Origin: Blautia sp. An81
GTDB taxonomy: Bacteria; Bacillota; Clostridia; Lachnospirales; Lachnospiraceae
Assembly: GCF_002161285.1 (NCBI RefSeq)
Contig: NZ_NFHH01000010.1
Coordinates: 1-64,000 of the forward strand
Direction of reading: 5' to 3'
Length of the DNA: 64,000 bases
Shown here: piece after piece, positions 35,053-44,994 of the stretch
How positions within the stretch are numbered: position 1 is the first letter of the stretch
How the letters are laid out: each line of letters starts with the position of its first letter
The notes under the pieces: model-generated
Database searches by the model: none
What the model was told of the DNA's origin: nothing
The model's input: the letters and a program-made list of their open reading frames with translations, nothing else
Program-made: the position numbers and the translations under genes

Positions 35053-37293
35053 TTAATAATGCAGGCCAAAGTTCAGCTCATAGTAATTTCCTGCACTGTC
35101 TCTGTAGGCGTATGCCTTTCCATTCTCATCTTTCATATCCTCAGGCATATATTTATCTTTGTCATAGCCTGGAACATCATTTGGGGAAATACATACACCT
35201 TCAGCATTTACTGCAAGGACAGAATCCTCCTTTGGCAGGGTGATAGGCATCTTTCCTGTTGGTGAAAATCTGCCGAAGATCACATCCAGCACAGCCCAGG
35301 GATAGGTATCAAAACCAGCCAGAAGACTGTCTGTATATGGCTCTACGCTTCCTACCTCCCAGGCCAGTGTAAAGTTAATATTGGCGATCACTTTTCCGCC
35401 TCTGTCATGGACAGTTTTTGCGATCTCAGGAATCCTTCCTGCCCCGAAAAGAGTGGTCTCTTTATGGGTAGTCTGGGCAGGTCTTCCCTCCTCATCTACG
35501 TCACAAACCTCTTTGCCGTCGCAGATTTCCAGCTCCAGATATCCGGGAGTGGCATTAAAGTATTCTCCTGAGCTTGGGGTAAGGAACAGAAGGGCATAAT
35601 CTGCCTCTTCCGGCTTGTCTGTAAGAGTGATCCCCTTCTCTTTTTCCAGCATTTTCTTCAGCTCTTTTGTAGCATTTATGCCGTCTTCTTCCTTCTTGTT
35701 AAAGCACTGTGCATATACCTTTTTGCCTGCTGTTTTTTCTTCGGTCAAAGGCAGGACTTCCTGATTTTTCAGAAGAACTACAGACTTTCTGTGTACATCT
35801 GCCGCATTGTCCCAGTCCTTCTTTGCAGCTACTATTTCCACAGCTTTCTCAGGATTTCTGTATGGATTTTCAAAAAGGCCCAGCTCGAACTTCTCTTTGA
35901 GAGTATGGGCTGCCGCCTGGGTCAGAGCCTGGTCGGAAAGAGTCACCTGCTCTACTGTATAGCCTTCCGGAACCTTATGTCCCTGAGTGGTATAATAGCC
36001 TTCTTTTCCTCTTCTGTAGGCTTCCTTTGCAGCCTCGATATCATAAGAGCCGCTGATAATATCTACTCCAGCATGAACGGCCAGAGCCACCCTTTCGCAG
36101 ACTTCCAGCTCTTCCACGCCCCAGGCCATGTTCTGAACAATTCCGGAATCACTGTTGATATAGCCCCTAAATCCCATCTGCTTCTTCAGAAGTTCCTGGA
36201 TAAAATAATCGTTAAAGGCAAATCCCACTGGTTTCCATTCAATAGGATTTCCCTGAAGGTCATACTGATCTGCGCTCTTCTCTCTGGAAGGTTTCGCATA
36301 GTAAGGCATGATAGAAGCGGCATTTTTCTCAATGGCTGCCTCAAAAGGAGGAATGTGGTAAGTCTCCAGGCTGTTTTCTGTCTGATAAACATTCCACTGT
36401 CCCTGACGATAATGAGGGTCAAAGCCATTCTCCCTGGCGCTTCCTCCCGGGAAGTGTTTCACCGTCATAGCCACGCCATCTGGGGTCAGGCCTTCCTGGC
36501 TTCCCTGTACTCCGGGGATCAGTCGCTCAAAAATCTCTTTGATCAGCTTGGAATCCTCTCCGAAAGTACCGTAAGTTCTCTGCCATCTGGGGTCTGTGGC
36601 ACAGTCCGCCATATACATATATCCTTTTTTCATACCAACTGCATCCCATTCTCTCCGGATACAGTCAGCAAAATCATCAATAATATGGAGCCCGTCTCCT
36701 TTTACTGCAGCGGCGATCCCCATGGTTCCAGGCCAGGCGGCAAATACACCGGAGGCATCATTCATGCCAAAGACTACCTCGCCGTTCTCATTTCTGGAGT
36801 TAGATACCACCATGACCGGAATAAAATGTTCCCCTTCTTCTGCCAGGCTGTTCATCTCATTGATCCAGTCTGCCAGCTCATCTGGCTTTGGATTGCTTCT
36901 TAAAATAAAGGTACGTACCTTCCAGTCTTTGATTGTTTCTGTGGTTCCCACTGTGGAAGCTGTAGCGAAAATAGAGGAGCCTTTCTCCACCGGTTTTTCA
37001 TCCAGAAGCCCTGTCTCATCTACAAAATCTTTATCCTCCTGCTCCATTCCCATCTTCCAGGAATTCAGGAAAAGAAGGCCGATTTTTTCTTCTGCAGAAA
37101 GTTCTTCTGCCAGAGCCTGTGCTCTCTCTTGCGGAGCCTTTCTCCAGTCTTTATATGTATTTAATTTCCCATCTCCGTTAATATCACGGAAATACAGGCC
37201 ATCCTCCTGGATGACCTTATCGCTGCAGGTACCGATCACCGGCCCCTGGGGATTTTCATAATAATGGATTCTGTTGCTTGCTTTTTCTTTCAT
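35053..37293 (-). CDS. glycoside hydrolase family 3 protein
   Basis: A GH3 enzyme, probably a beta-glucosidase or related exo-glycosidase. The N-terminal TIM-barrel domain has VAMTVKHFPGGSARENGFDPHY (the KHF(P)G region) and the likely nucleophile aspartate in GYINSDSGIVQN. The C-terminal alpha/beta sandwich runs from about residue 500 (SVVLLKNQEVLPL). Near the N-terminus RDINGDGKLNTYKDWR resembles a single calcium-binding EF-hand/dockerin loop. There is no signal peptide, so it acts in the cytoplasm. Length 746. It has its own promoter. Confidence 0.88.
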   Translation of the reverse strand: MKEKASNRIHYYENPQGPVIGTCSDKVIQEDGLYFRDINGDGKLNTYKDWRKAPQERAQALAEELSAEEKIGLLFLNSWKMGMEQEDKDFVDETGLLDEKPVEKGSSIFATASTVGTTETIKDWKVRTFILRSNPKPDELADWINEMNSLAEEGEHFIPVMVVSNSRNENGEVVFGMNDASGVFAAWPGTMGIAAAVKGDGLHIIDDFADCIRREWDAVGMKKGYMYMADCATDPRWQRTYGTFGEDSKLIKEIFERLIPGVQGSQEGLTPDGVAMTVKHFPGGSARENGFDPHYRQGQWNVYQTENSLETYHIPPFEAAIEKNAASIMPYYAKPSREKSADQYDLQGNPIEWKPVGFAFNDYFIQELLKKQMGFRGYINSDSGIVQNMAWGVEELEVCERVALAVHAGVDIISGSYDIEAAKEAYRRGKEGYYTTQGHKVPEGYTVEQVTLSDQALTQAAAHTLKEKFELGLFENPYRNPEKAVEIVAAKKDWDNAADVHRKSVVLLKNQEVLPLTEEKTAGKKVYAQCFNKKEEDGINATKELKKMLEKEKGITLTDKPEEADYALLFLTPSSGEYFNATPGYLELEICDGKEVCDVDEEGRPAQTTHKETTLFGAGRIPEIAKTVHDRGGKVIANINFTLAWEVGSVEPYTDSLLAGFDTYPWAVLDVIFGRFSPTGKMPITLPKEDSVLAVNAEGVCISPNDVPGYDKDKYMPEDMKDENGKAYAYRDSAGNYYELNFGLHY

Positions 37294-37331
37294 GATTCTT
37301 GCAGTCCTCCTTTACAGTATCTCATCACTCT

Positions 37332-37360
37332 ATCATACTGATTTGCAAAAAGGTCTGCAA
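37332..37360 (-). promoter_or_regulatory. promoter of the GH3 gene
   Basis: Minus strand: -35 TTGCAG (37360-37355), 17-base spacer, -10 TATGAT (37337-37332), about 40 bases before the start codon. Confidence 0.55.
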
Positions 37361-37401
37361 GAATTATTTTTCTTTGTTTTCGTATAATTTCCCCCGATGG
37401 T

Positions 37402-38169
37402 TTATTTTATGAAATCCAGGACTCCCCGCACATCTCTCACTACGTAATCAGCTCCTGCTTCCAGATAGGTCTGCTCTGCTTTTTTACCTGCTGCTTCCCG
37501 CTCTTCCGGTGACAGTGCCTCGTATTCTTCCTGAGTCAGTCCCATCACAGAACTTCCCTCCAGGATTCCTACAGTTACCAGTCCTGCGTTCTTTCCTTCC
37601 AGGATATCGGAAACTGTATCTCCCACTTTCATGACTCTGGACACATCCTTTAACTCCAGTTTTTCCATGTTCCGGAAGATCATATAGGGGTAGGGTCTGC
37701 CCTTTTTATTTGTAGAGTCCGGGCTGAACCAGCAGTCGGGAGAATATCCCAGCTCTGCAGCCTTTGGCACTACCAGGGCCATCATTTCATCGGTGTAGCC
37801 TGTAGTGGAACCGATCTTCAGCCCCATCTCTCTTAATTTTTTTACAGTTTCTACTACATAAGGCTTGGGCTCTGCATAGTTATGTACGATTTCCAGGATC
37901 TTGCTCTCACTGAGTTCGTAAACCCTCTGGACGTCTTCCTCTGTCCATTTTCTGCCCTGTTTTTCTTCCCAGAGTCTGGAGATCCGGTCCATGGACAGCA
38001 TAGTCCTTACATGATCGATCTTCAGCATTCCCATAGGTTTTCTTACTTCTTCCAGGGTAGGGGTAATGCCAAACTGCTCAAAGGCCTCAATAAAAGCTTT
38101 TACAGGGGCAAAGCATCCATAATCCACTGTTGTTCCTGCCCAGTCAAAAATAATTCCATCGAATTTCAT
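37402..38169 (-). CDS. phnX: phosphonoacetaldehyde hydrolase
   Basis: HAD-family enzyme cleaving the C-P bond of phosphonoacetaldehyde to acetaldehyde and phosphate. The nucleophile motif is FDWAGTTVDYG with D9. The Schiff-base lysine is K50 in RKPMGMLK. The motif MKVGDTVSDILEGKNAG binds the metal. The 255-residue length is slightly short but complete. It is the last gene of the phosphonate operon, five bases after phnW. Confidence 0.95.
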   Translation of the reverse strand: MKFDGIIFDWAGTTVDYGCFAPVKAFIEAFEQFGITPTLEEVRKPMGMLKIDHVRTMLSMDRISRLWEEKQGRKWTEEDVQRVYELSESKILEIVHNYAEPKPYVVETVKKLREMGLKIGSTTGYTDEMMALVVPKAAELGYSPDCWFSPDSTNKKGRPYPYMIFRNMEKLELKDVSRVMKVGDTVSDILEGKNAGLVTVGILEGSSVMGLTQEEYEALSPEEREAAGKKAEQTYLEAGADYVVRDVRGVLDFIK

Positions 38170-38173
38170 AGCC

Positions 38174-39265
38174 TTATTTCTCCTCCAAAAATTCTTTGAT
38201 GATGCTGCAGAGTTTCTCTATATCTTCTTTATAGATTTCACCGATGTTTCCAATACGGAAGGTATCTGCGTCGGTTACCTTTCCCGGATAAATGGCATAA
38301 CCTCTGTCCTTAATGTACTGGTACATTTCCTGGAAAGAGAAATTATGATGTTCTGGATACAGGAATGTAGTAATGATAGGACCCTGATGCTCACTGCCGA
38401 TGTATGGATAAATCCCCATCTGGGCCATATTCTGGATCAGCAGCCTGTTATTTTCCTCATAGCGTTTCGCTCTGGCCGGAATGCCTCCCTCTTCTTCCAT
38501 TTCCTTTAAGGCCTGGGCGAACGCCAGCACCACATGGGTCGGAGAGGTAAATCTCCATTTTCCATCTTTATTCATAGTTTCCCACTGGTCATAAAGGTCC
38601 AAAGACAGGCTTCTGGCTTTTCCTTTGCTTTCCATGAGTTTTTCCCTGTTGCAGATAATAAAGGAAAATCCTGGAACGCCCTGAATACATTTATTGGCGC
38701 TGCTGATAATAAAATCAATTCCCAGCTCTCCGACAGGAATATCAACGCCGCCAAAACTGGACATAGCATCTACAATAAAGGTTTTTCCCGCTGCCTTTAC
38801 CACTTTTGCAACAGATGCAATATCATTTAAAATACCAGAGGTGGTCTCACTGTGCACCATAGAAACATGGGTGATCTCCGGATGTTCTTTCAAAATTTCT
38901 CCGATTTTTTCTCCGGAAGGAATCTGATCATACTCTTCCTTATACATCAGATAAGAAATTCCCGCATGCTCTGCAATATCTCCCATTCTCTCTCCATAAG
39001 CTCCGTTTGCCGCGATGAGAAGGGTATCCTCTTTTCCGATGACACTGGTAAGCACTGACTCCACACCGAAAGTCTCGCTTCCCTGCATAAGGACTACTGT
39101 GTATTCCGGTTCGCTGACATGTGCAAGCTTCAACAGTTTTTCCCGTATAGAAAGGGTGATTTTTTTATAGTCATCATCCCATGTGCAGTGGTCAAAAAGC
39201 ATTTCTTTTTTTACCGTATCCGTAGTAGTCAGAGGACCCGGTGTCAGCAGTTTATAGTTTGGCAT
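38174..39265 (-). CDS. phnW: 2-aminoethylphosphonate--pyruvate transaminase
   Basis: PLP enzyme converting 2-aminoethylphosphonate and pyruvate to phosphonoacetaldehyde and alanine, feeding PhnX. The opening YKLLTPGPLTTTDTVK is characteristic, as are the pyridoxal-region SSFGGVDIP and the catalytic lysine K192 in SANKCIQGVPGFSF. Length 363 is typical. It follows the broken phnS gene by about 110 bases. Confidence 0.96.
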   Translation of the reverse strand: MPNYKLLTPGPLTTTDTVKKEMLFDHCTWDDDYKKITLSIREKLLKLAHVSEPEYTVVLMQGSETFGVESVLTSVIGKEDTLLIAANGAYGERMGDIAEHAGISYLMYKEEYDQIPSGEKIGEILKEHPEITHVSMVHSETTSGILNDIASVAKVVKAAGKTFIVDAMSSFGGVDIPVGELGIDFIISSANKCIQGVPGFSFIICNREKLMESKGKARSLSLDLYDQWETMNKDGKWRFTSPTHVVLAFAQALKEMEEEGGIPARAKRYEENNRLLIQNMAQMGIYPYIGSEHQGPIITTFLYPEHHNFSFQEMYQYIKDRGYAIYPGKVTDADTFRIGNIGEIYKEDIEKLCSIIKEFLEEK

Positions 39266-39373
39266 TTTTTTCTTCTCCTTATATCACATTTTAAATTTTT
39301 AAGCTATTCTTGACAGATTCGCATAAAATGTATAAATATTCTCGATTTTAAGTAATGGAACAGCTTTTATAAA

Positions 39374-39957
39374 TTATTTGCAGCTCTCAGACAGTTCCTG
39401 GTGTTTTTCCAGAAGATCCAGAGTAAGTGGTTCTGGGAAAGTCTTGGGATTTGCAGAGCTGTTGGCTTCATCGGTGGTCTCACCTTCATAAATCGCGTTT
39501 GGATAGTATTTCTGAAGTTCCGCTCTTCCCTTGGTAATGATGCATTCTGCCATCTCCTGAGCCAGAGGATTGGTGTCTTCTCCTTTATCCACTACTGCTA
39601 CAGACTCTGTAAGTGAAAAATTTCCTTCTGTCGGGTCTACAAAGTCTACAGGAAGTCCCTCTGCTTTGTCTGCAACTGCCTGCTGACGGAGACCGAAGCC
39701 TGCAGCTACCTCTCCTGCACGAACCTTTTTCAGAGGAGCAGAGCCGGAGGATTCAATATGAGGGCCTGCGTTTTCGTAGATGCCGGACAGAACTTCTTTG
39801 GCTCCGTCATCTCCATATTCACTTACCAGAGCCTGGATCAGCAGCCATGCTGTTGATGAACTTTTAATATCTGTTACAGATATCAGATCTTTGTACTCAG
39901 GCTTTGTCAGGTCTTTGCCGCTGCCATAAGAATTACTGATACTTTTTTCGCTTTCAT
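39374..39957 (-). pseudogene. phnS: 2-aminoethylphosphonate-binding protein, internally deleted
   Basis: The first 13-14 codons from ATG 39957 read as the start of a lipoprotein signal peptide (MKAKKVSVILMAAA), with GGAG upstream. They then run into a stop. From about 39930 the next frame reads the C-terminal half of a phosphonate-binding protein without interruption: DLTKPEYKDLISV, SSSTAWLLIQALVSEYG, SSGSAPLKKVRAGEVAAGFG, ending at 39374. About 130-150 codons between signal peptide and this half are missing, and the join is out of frame. The importer therefore lacks its own binding protein. Confidence 0.9.
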
Positions 39958-39961
39958 ATTT

Positions 39962-41593
39962 TTATTTCTCCTTTTTTCCTTCTTTTCTTTTTATTACATA
40001 TCCCAGAATTCCTTTGACAATCAAGTTTGTTCCCAGGATAAACAGGGACAGTACAAACACTTCGTTAAACTTGGTATAATACTGCAGTTCTTTGATCTTA
40101 GTCGTGATAACCATGGTCCTGGCACCTGCGATAAAGATTACGGCGCTGACGGTTACCATGGCGTTTACAAAATAGTAGCTGAATACCTCTAAAATTGTAG
40201 AGGTCATATTAGGCGTAACAATTCTTACGATAGTTTTGATCCAGGTGTCTCCCATTAAGGAAGCTGTAGTCTCCCAGGAACTGTTCAGCTTGGACAGAGA
40301 ATTCCGCATCATCAGATAAGGGGTAGAGAAAAAATGTACCACATTACATAAAATGATGAGGAAGAATGTATTCTGAAGAGCTGTTCCTGAAAAGATAAAC
40401 ATAAAGGCAATACCGATAACCATTCCGGGGATTGTATTTGTGATCAAAGCTATGGCGTCTATGACACCTTTCAGTTTGCTGTTCAGTCCGCTTCGGGCTG
40501 TTGCAAGAGCCGCTCCATAGGTAACCAGCAGTCCCAGAAGAGCTGTACAGAAAGCTACAAAAAGGGAATTCTGATATACTCCGAAAAGGCTCTGATCATT
40601 GAGCACCGCCTGTACATGTTCCAGGGTAAAGCTGATCTGGTATGGCCATTCCTGAACCAGAGGCACCACAAAGATTACTGCAAAGATTGCCAGGATACAC
40701 AGGATGATAAATGCTGAGCCTGCACCGCAGATTCCGTCTCTCAGTCTGTTTTTCTTCATTTCAATCTGAGAAATCTTTGTATATCTCACATTGTACCGCT
40801 CCAGATATTTCAGAAGAGCAATACTCACAACCGAAGGGATCAGCATCATCATGGCTACTACTGCACCTCGGTTAAAATTAGGGATACTTCCCAGCATTTC
40901 ATTATAGAGGACCGTAGCCACCACCTCGTATTCTCCCCCTACAGAGGCAGGAATACCGTAATCTGTAAAACAGAGGAAGAAGCACTGTACCATAGAGGCC
41001 GCCAGAGTTCCCAGAAGCGGGCGGATAATAGTCTGCCAGAAGGTCTGAACAGACTTGTCTCCCATGACTCTGGATACGATCATAAACTTCTTGTCAATAA
41101 ATCCCATGGTATTCAAAATCAGCATAAAGGATATAGGCAGAGTATAAATCACATATCCGAAAAGCAGTCCGTTAAATCCATAGATGTCAAATAGCTGTCT
41201 GCCGAAAAGTTTCGTAAGCAGTCCCTGCTTTCCAAAGGAATAAATAATGGCAAAACCATAGGTAATCGTAGGAAGAAGCATGGGCAGTACTGCCAGAGTA
41301 CGGATTATTGCTTTAAATTTTCCAGGCAAATTTGTATACTGTATACTATAAGCCATAAAAAAAGCAAGTATAGTGGCAATCAAAGCACTGGAAATGGAGA
41401 CTGCCACACTGTTTCCCAGAGCCTGCAGAAAGCCTCGTCCTGTCAGGACCTCCACATAGTTGCTGATTCCTGCTCCCGCCTCTCCCAGGAAAGACTCCAG
41501 CAGGAGCCTTACTATGGGAATGGCAAGAAATACTGCAAAAATAGCAAGTACCAAAACATAAATTACTTTTATTTCTCTTTCTTTTCTGATCAT
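39962..41593 (-). CDS. 2-aminoethylphosphonate ABC transporter permease (fused)
   Basis: A 543-residue permease made of two tandem binding-protein-dependent transport domains (about 1-270 and 285-543), each with about six membrane helices. EAA-like loops are visible as MGDKSVQTFWQTIIRPLLGTL and MGDTWIKTIVRIVTPNM. It is equivalent to PhnU and PhnV joined in one chain, the usual form in Firmicutes. It lies between the ATPase and the broken binding-protein gene. Its stop overlaps the region of the phnS ribosome-binding site. Confidence 0.9.
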   Translation of the reverse strand: MIRKEREIKVIYVLVLAIFAVFLAIPIVRLLLESFLGEAGAGISNYVEVLTGRGFLQALGNSVAVSISSALIATILAFFMAYSIQYTNLPGKFKAIIRTLAVLPMLLPTITYGFAIIYSFGKQGLLTKLFGRQLFDIYGFNGLLFGYVIYTLPISFMLILNTMGFIDKKFMIVSRVMGDKSVQTFWQTIIRPLLGTLAASMVQCFFLCFTDYGIPASVGGEYEVVATVLYNEMLGSIPNFNRGAVVAMMMLIPSVVSIALLKYLERYNVRYTKISQIEMKKNRLRDGICGAGSAFIILCILAIFAVIFVVPLVQEWPYQISFTLEHVQAVLNDQSLFGVYQNSLFVAFCTALLGLLVTYGAALATARSGLNSKLKGVIDAIALITNTIPGMVIGIAFMFIFSGTALQNTFFLIILCNVVHFFSTPYLMMRNSLSKLNSSWETTASLMGDTWIKTIVRIVTPNMTSTILEVFSYYFVNAMVTVSAVIFIAGARTMVITTKIKELQYYTKFNEVFVLSLFILGTNLIVKGILGYVIKRKEGKKEK

Positions 41594-41597
41594 TTTC

Positions 41598-42368
41598 TTA
41601 TACCACCTGTGCGTTTCTGGTCAGATCCTGATGAAACAGGGCGAAAATATTGTTTCTCTTGATTTCCAGCTGATTCAGGATAAATTCCTTAACAAAGTTA
41701 TTGGAAGGAGCTGTAATGATCTCTTCCGGCGCTCCATACTGAGAAATATGTCCCTGGTTTACGATCAGCACCTTATCGGACAAGGTAAGAGCCTCTTCAG
41801 GATCATGGGTTACAATAATAGTAGTCAAATGGAAGTCTCTGGCGATTTCTTTGATCTTTTCTTTAATAGATTCTTTGATCACACCGTCCAGTGCGCTTAA
41901 GGGCTCATCCAGAAGCAGGATCTTTGGTTTCATTACCATAGTCCTTGCCAGAGCCACACGCTGTTTCTGACCTCCGGAAAGCTGGTCGATTTTTTTATTC
42001 AGATGTTCTTTCAATCCAAGAAGTTCGATAAATTCATCAACTTCTTCTTTTGTGGAAATATCCGGTTTATTCCGCAGTCCATAAGTAATATTTTTGTATA
42101 CGTTCAGATTTGGAAACAGAGCATAGTCCTGAAATACAATATTAAATCCTCTCTCTTCCATAGGTACTTTGGTAATATCTTTTCCGTCAAAAAGAATCTG
42201 TCCCTGGTCTGCCGGAGTAAGTCCCAGCACCAGATTCAGTAAAGTTGTTTTTCCGCATCCGGAAGGTCCCAGGATAGATACGATCTCACCGTCCTGTATT
42301 TTCAGATTAATGTCTTCCAGAATTGTTACATTGTCATATGATTTCTTAATATGTCTCAGTTCCAGCAT
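41598..42368 (-). CDS. phnT: 2-aminoethylphosphonate ABC transporter ATPase
   Basis: ATPase of the phosphonate importer. Walker A is GPSGCGKTT (residues 34-42), the signature is LSGGQKQRVALAR, and Walker B is ILLLDEPLSALD with the switch histidine in IVTHDPEEAL. I chose ATG 42368 (256 residues) because AGGAG lies 10 bases upstream and the protein then starts at the family's usual MLELRHIKKSYDN. It is the first gene of the operon phnT-permease-phnS-phnW-phnX. Confidence 0.9.
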   Translation of the reverse strand: MLELRHIKKSYDNVTILEDINLKIQDGEIVSILGPSGCGKTTLLNLVLGLTPADQGQILFDGKDITKVPMEERGFNIVFQDYALFPNLNVYKNITYGLRNKPDISTKEEVDEFIELLGLKEHLNKKIDQLSGGQKQRVALARTMVMKPKILLLDEPLSALDGVIKESIKEKIKEIARDFHLTTIIVTHDPEEALTLSDKVLIVNQGHISQYGAPEEIITAPSNNFVKEFILNQLEIKRNNIFALFHQDLTRNAQVV

Positions 42369-42548
42369 AGATACTCTTCTCCTTTCTTCACTGACCACTA
42401 TGTTTCCACCTGACACTCCCAAAGAGAGTGAAGTATTTCGTTTTGTGACCAGGTTTTTGTTCCCCCTGGCAGTTTGTATTATAAAGTGAAAAAAAAAACA
42501 GCTTTCAATCAAGCCAGAGTGAACTCTATGTAAAGGCCAGGTAAAAGC
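42369..42548 (-). promoter_or_regulatory. leader region of the phosphonate operon
   Basis: Contains TTGAAA, a T10 run and TATAAT (about 42475-42480) with a 19-base spacer on the minus strand: a possible, slightly stretched promoter. Two short inverted repeats follow (CCAGG..CCTGG and CACTC..GAGTG). One may be the operator of the RpiR-type regulator encoded upstream; this is unproven. Confidence 0.4.
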
Positions 42549-42585
42549 AAAAAAGAAGCCCTGTAGATTTTCTACAAGACTTCTT
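42549..42585 (-). terminator. terminator of the rpiR-like gene
   Basis: Minus strand AAGAAGTCTTGTAGA pairs with TCTACAGGGCTTCTT, followed by TTTTGC. The stem overlaps the regulator's last codons and stop, and separates it from the phosphonate operon. Confidence 0.8.
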
Positions 42586-43459
42586 CATTTTCTCCATAAG
42601 CCCTTTTGTTCACAATAGAACTGGTCTTATTCAGTTTTTTGGAGCATCTGTCATAATCCCTGTTCAGGACTCCTGCATAAATCATGTCAACCAGAGCAAG
42701 CTGGGTAATCCTGGAAAATATAGTATCTCCATATAGAAACTGCCGGTTGCTGGCACATAGGACAATGTCTGCATATTTTGCCAGAAGAGAATTTTCAAAA
42801 TTAGTCAGCGCCAGGGTCGTGGCTCCTGCCTTTTGGGCCAGTGCCAGCATTTCTACTGTATGTCTGGAACATCCGGAATAAGAAATCCCGATAGCCAGGT
42901 CCTTTCTGGTGAGATTAACTGCACTGACATTCTGAAGATAATAATCTCCGTAAATCCTGCAGTTCAGTCCCAGATAGGTAAGCTTTGTCAGCAGGTCATT
43001 GGCGGTGCATACAGAGTTTTCCACGCTGTATATCACAATATTCTCTGCCCCGAGAACTGCTTCCACAGCCCTTTTATATTCTTTCATGGAAATATTTTTC
43101 AGCGTTTCTTCCAGCATATCTATAGAGGTGGTCACTATCTTTCCCGGAACATCCTCCAGCCGGTCTTTTTTCGACAGTTGAAAACCATACAGGCTGATTT
43201 TATCACTGTCTTCAGGCTGTTCCTTTGCTTCTTCCTGTACAAGGGCATACTTAAAGTCCTTAAAACCCTCGTATCCAGCCGCTTTTACAAAACGTATAAC
43301 TGTAGGCTGACTGACCCCGGTTTCCTGTGCCAGGGTCTCCATCAGCAGCTTGCTGGCCTTTCCCTCGTATTCCAGGATATAATCTGCCACCTTCTGTTCA
43401 GAAGGCCTCAGACCTGCATATATTTGCTGGATCTTGATCTTCACTCGATTATTCTTCAT
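42572..43459 (-). CDS. MurR/RpiR-family transcriptional regulator
   Basis: An N-terminal helix-turn-helix (LLMETLAQETGVSQPTVIRFVKAAGYEGFKDFK, about residues 38-70) is followed by a SIS sugar-isomerase domain (AENIVIYSVENSVCTANDL to about 260). SIS domains usually sense phosphosugars. The same strand and position directly upstream of the phosphonate operon suggest it controls that operon, though it has its own terminator. Length 295 is typical. Confidence 0.88.
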   Translation of the reverse strand: MKNNRVKIKIQQIYAGLRPSEQKVADYILEYEGKASKLLMETLAQETGVSQPTVIRFVKAAGYEGFKDFKYALVQEEAKEQPEDSDKISLYGFQLSKKDRLEDVPGKIVTTSIDMLEETLKNISMKEYKRAVEAVLGAENIVIYSVENSVCTANDLLTKLTYLGLNCRIYGDYYLQNVSAVNLTRKDLAIGISYSGCSRHTVEMLALAQKAGATTLALTNFENSLLAKYADIVLCASNRQFLYGDTIFSRITQLALVDMIYAGVLNRDYDRCSKKLNKTSSIVNKRAYGENEEVL

Positions 43460-43660
43460 ATTTATACGTAGAAAACTTACAGTTTTTCTCCTTTCCTATC
43501 ACTTTTCCTTTCTTCAGTCAACACTTTCTAAAATTCTTTTCCAAAGATTGTACTTAAAAAAATACAATTATAAAAGACTCCTAAAAAGATAATTTTCTGG
43601 TTATGGTTCCATATTAGCTCTTTTTTCTCCTGGAAACAAGCACAGCTCTGTAAAATTCCA

Positions 43661-44992
43661 TTATGAAACCGGATGATAAGGAATCAGAGCTACAAGCTGT
43701 TCCACAGGCAGTACACACAGAAGAGTAAACAGTACCGCTCCTGTAAAAACTGACCACCGCACCAGAGGGATTTCTTTTTTCTGGCAGCAGAGGACCAGAA
43801 TGAAAACCAGGAAAAGCCAGATCAAAAAGACCAGAGAAATACATCTCTTCACTGTGAATCCATAGGCAACTATATACATACCCAGCTTACTGGCCGCTGT
43901 AGTAAGAAGGAGAAGGGTTAGGGCCCCCAGGATCAGATTTTCCAGTATCAGTCCTCTGCTGTCTTTCCGGGGAGTTTTCGCACAGCCGTTCATGGCAATG
44001 AGAAAACTGGCATTTAAAAGGGCAATGACACAGAGTTCAAAGAATCCCTGACGGGCGTACTCTGAATAAGTGTAGGCCTCTGGCAGGATGCCGAAAAAGG
44101 CGGAAAACAGATATTTTGTCTGAAGACTTATGAACAGGACATAGACTGCTGAAACCATAACCCCAAAAGTAAGGACCGCCGTATCAGGTACAAACCGGAA
44201 AACCCTGCCAGATTCTTCATGAAATCTGATACATTCCTCTTCCCCTACATGCCGCTTATAAACGCCTCCATAGAGTGTACCGAACATAAGAGATCCCAGA
44301 AGGATTCCTACAATACATCGTCCCAAAAAAGCCCACATATCTTCTCCCAGGGCTTCCAGCACACCGGAAACCAGATTCCGGAATCCCATATCTGCCTGGG
44401 ACAGGATCGGGATAATGATCAGCAGGGCCGGAATGGATATGACCACCCCCAGAAGGACCATTCTCCAGTCTTTCTTATCTTCCTTTTTATTGGAAAAGGA
44501 CTGGAAGATCAGCCGGATCTGGCAGAAAAAATTCAGAACAGGAAGGGCGATCAGACCGTTCCATCCATCCAGCAGAACCCAGGAAGAGGTCCTTCCTTTC
44601 CACAGCAGGCCCTCCGTTACAGCCAGTGTCCAGTATGCGGCTGTAACAAAGATCATCAGGGTCTGACCAAAATCAAAGATACTGTAAAAGCTATAAGGAA
44701 GACTGATTCCCAGAAGGATCAGTGTCCAGAAAATCTTTTCTCCGGTCATTGGTATCTTTTTCAGTCTGAGGTAAACCAGAACCGTAACTACATACAATAC
44801 AGAAAACATAGACAGTCCTCTGGTGAAATTTTCCATGACCAGACAGTTCCACATAATGATTCCCAGAAGAAGGTAAATCCCTGCAAAAATCTTATCCCAT
44901 CGGTCAGCAGGAAGCTTTTCCACCACAGGTTTTACTTCCTCCAGAAAAAGCATCTCTTTGTTCACAGTGCTTCTTGTTTCCTGATTTTCCAT
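43661..44992 (-). CDS. DUF4153/DUF4173-type membrane protein
   Basis: A 443-residue polytopic membrane protein with about 11-12 hydrophobic segments and short loops. The C-terminal stretch AYGFTVKRCISLVFLIWLFLVFILVL resembles the DUF4173/DUF4153 families found in Firmicutes. No function is known. It begins immediately after the small XRE regulator gene (two bases between), so it forms an operon with that regulator and the DUF2975 protein. Confidence 0.72.
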   Translation of the reverse strand: MENQETRSTVNKEMLFLEEVKPVVEKLPADRWDKIFAGIYLLLGIIMWNCLVMENFTRGLSMFSVLYVVTVLVYLRLKKIPMTGEKIFWTLILLGISLPYSFYSIFDFGQTLMIFVTAAYWTLAVTEGLLWKGRTSSWVLLDGWNGLIALPVLNFFCQIRLIFQSFSNKKEDKKDWRMVLLGVVISIPALLIIIPILSQADMGFRNLVSGVLEALGEDMWAFLGRCIVGILLGSLMFGTLYGGVYKRHVGEEECIRFHEESGRVFRFVPDTAVLTFGVMVSAVYVLFISLQTKYLFSAFFGILPEAYTYSEYARQGFFELCVIALLNASFLIAMNGCAKTPRKDSRGLILENLILGALTLLLLTTAASKLGMYIVAYGFTVKRCISLVFLIWLFLVFILVLCCQKKEIPLVRWSVFTGAVLFTLLCVLPVEQLVALIPYHPVS

Positions 44993-44994
44993 AT

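Noticed and set aside
37150-37215. Dockerin-like DxNxDG segment in the GH3 protein, considered as sign of a cellulosome enzyme
   Set aside because: Only one copy is present, it is N-terminal, and the protein has no signal peptide; such loops are common in this GH3 subgroup.
43614-43844. 76-codon frame on the minus strand past the DUF4153-type gene
   Set aside because: It overlaps the end of that gene in another frame and resembles no known protein.
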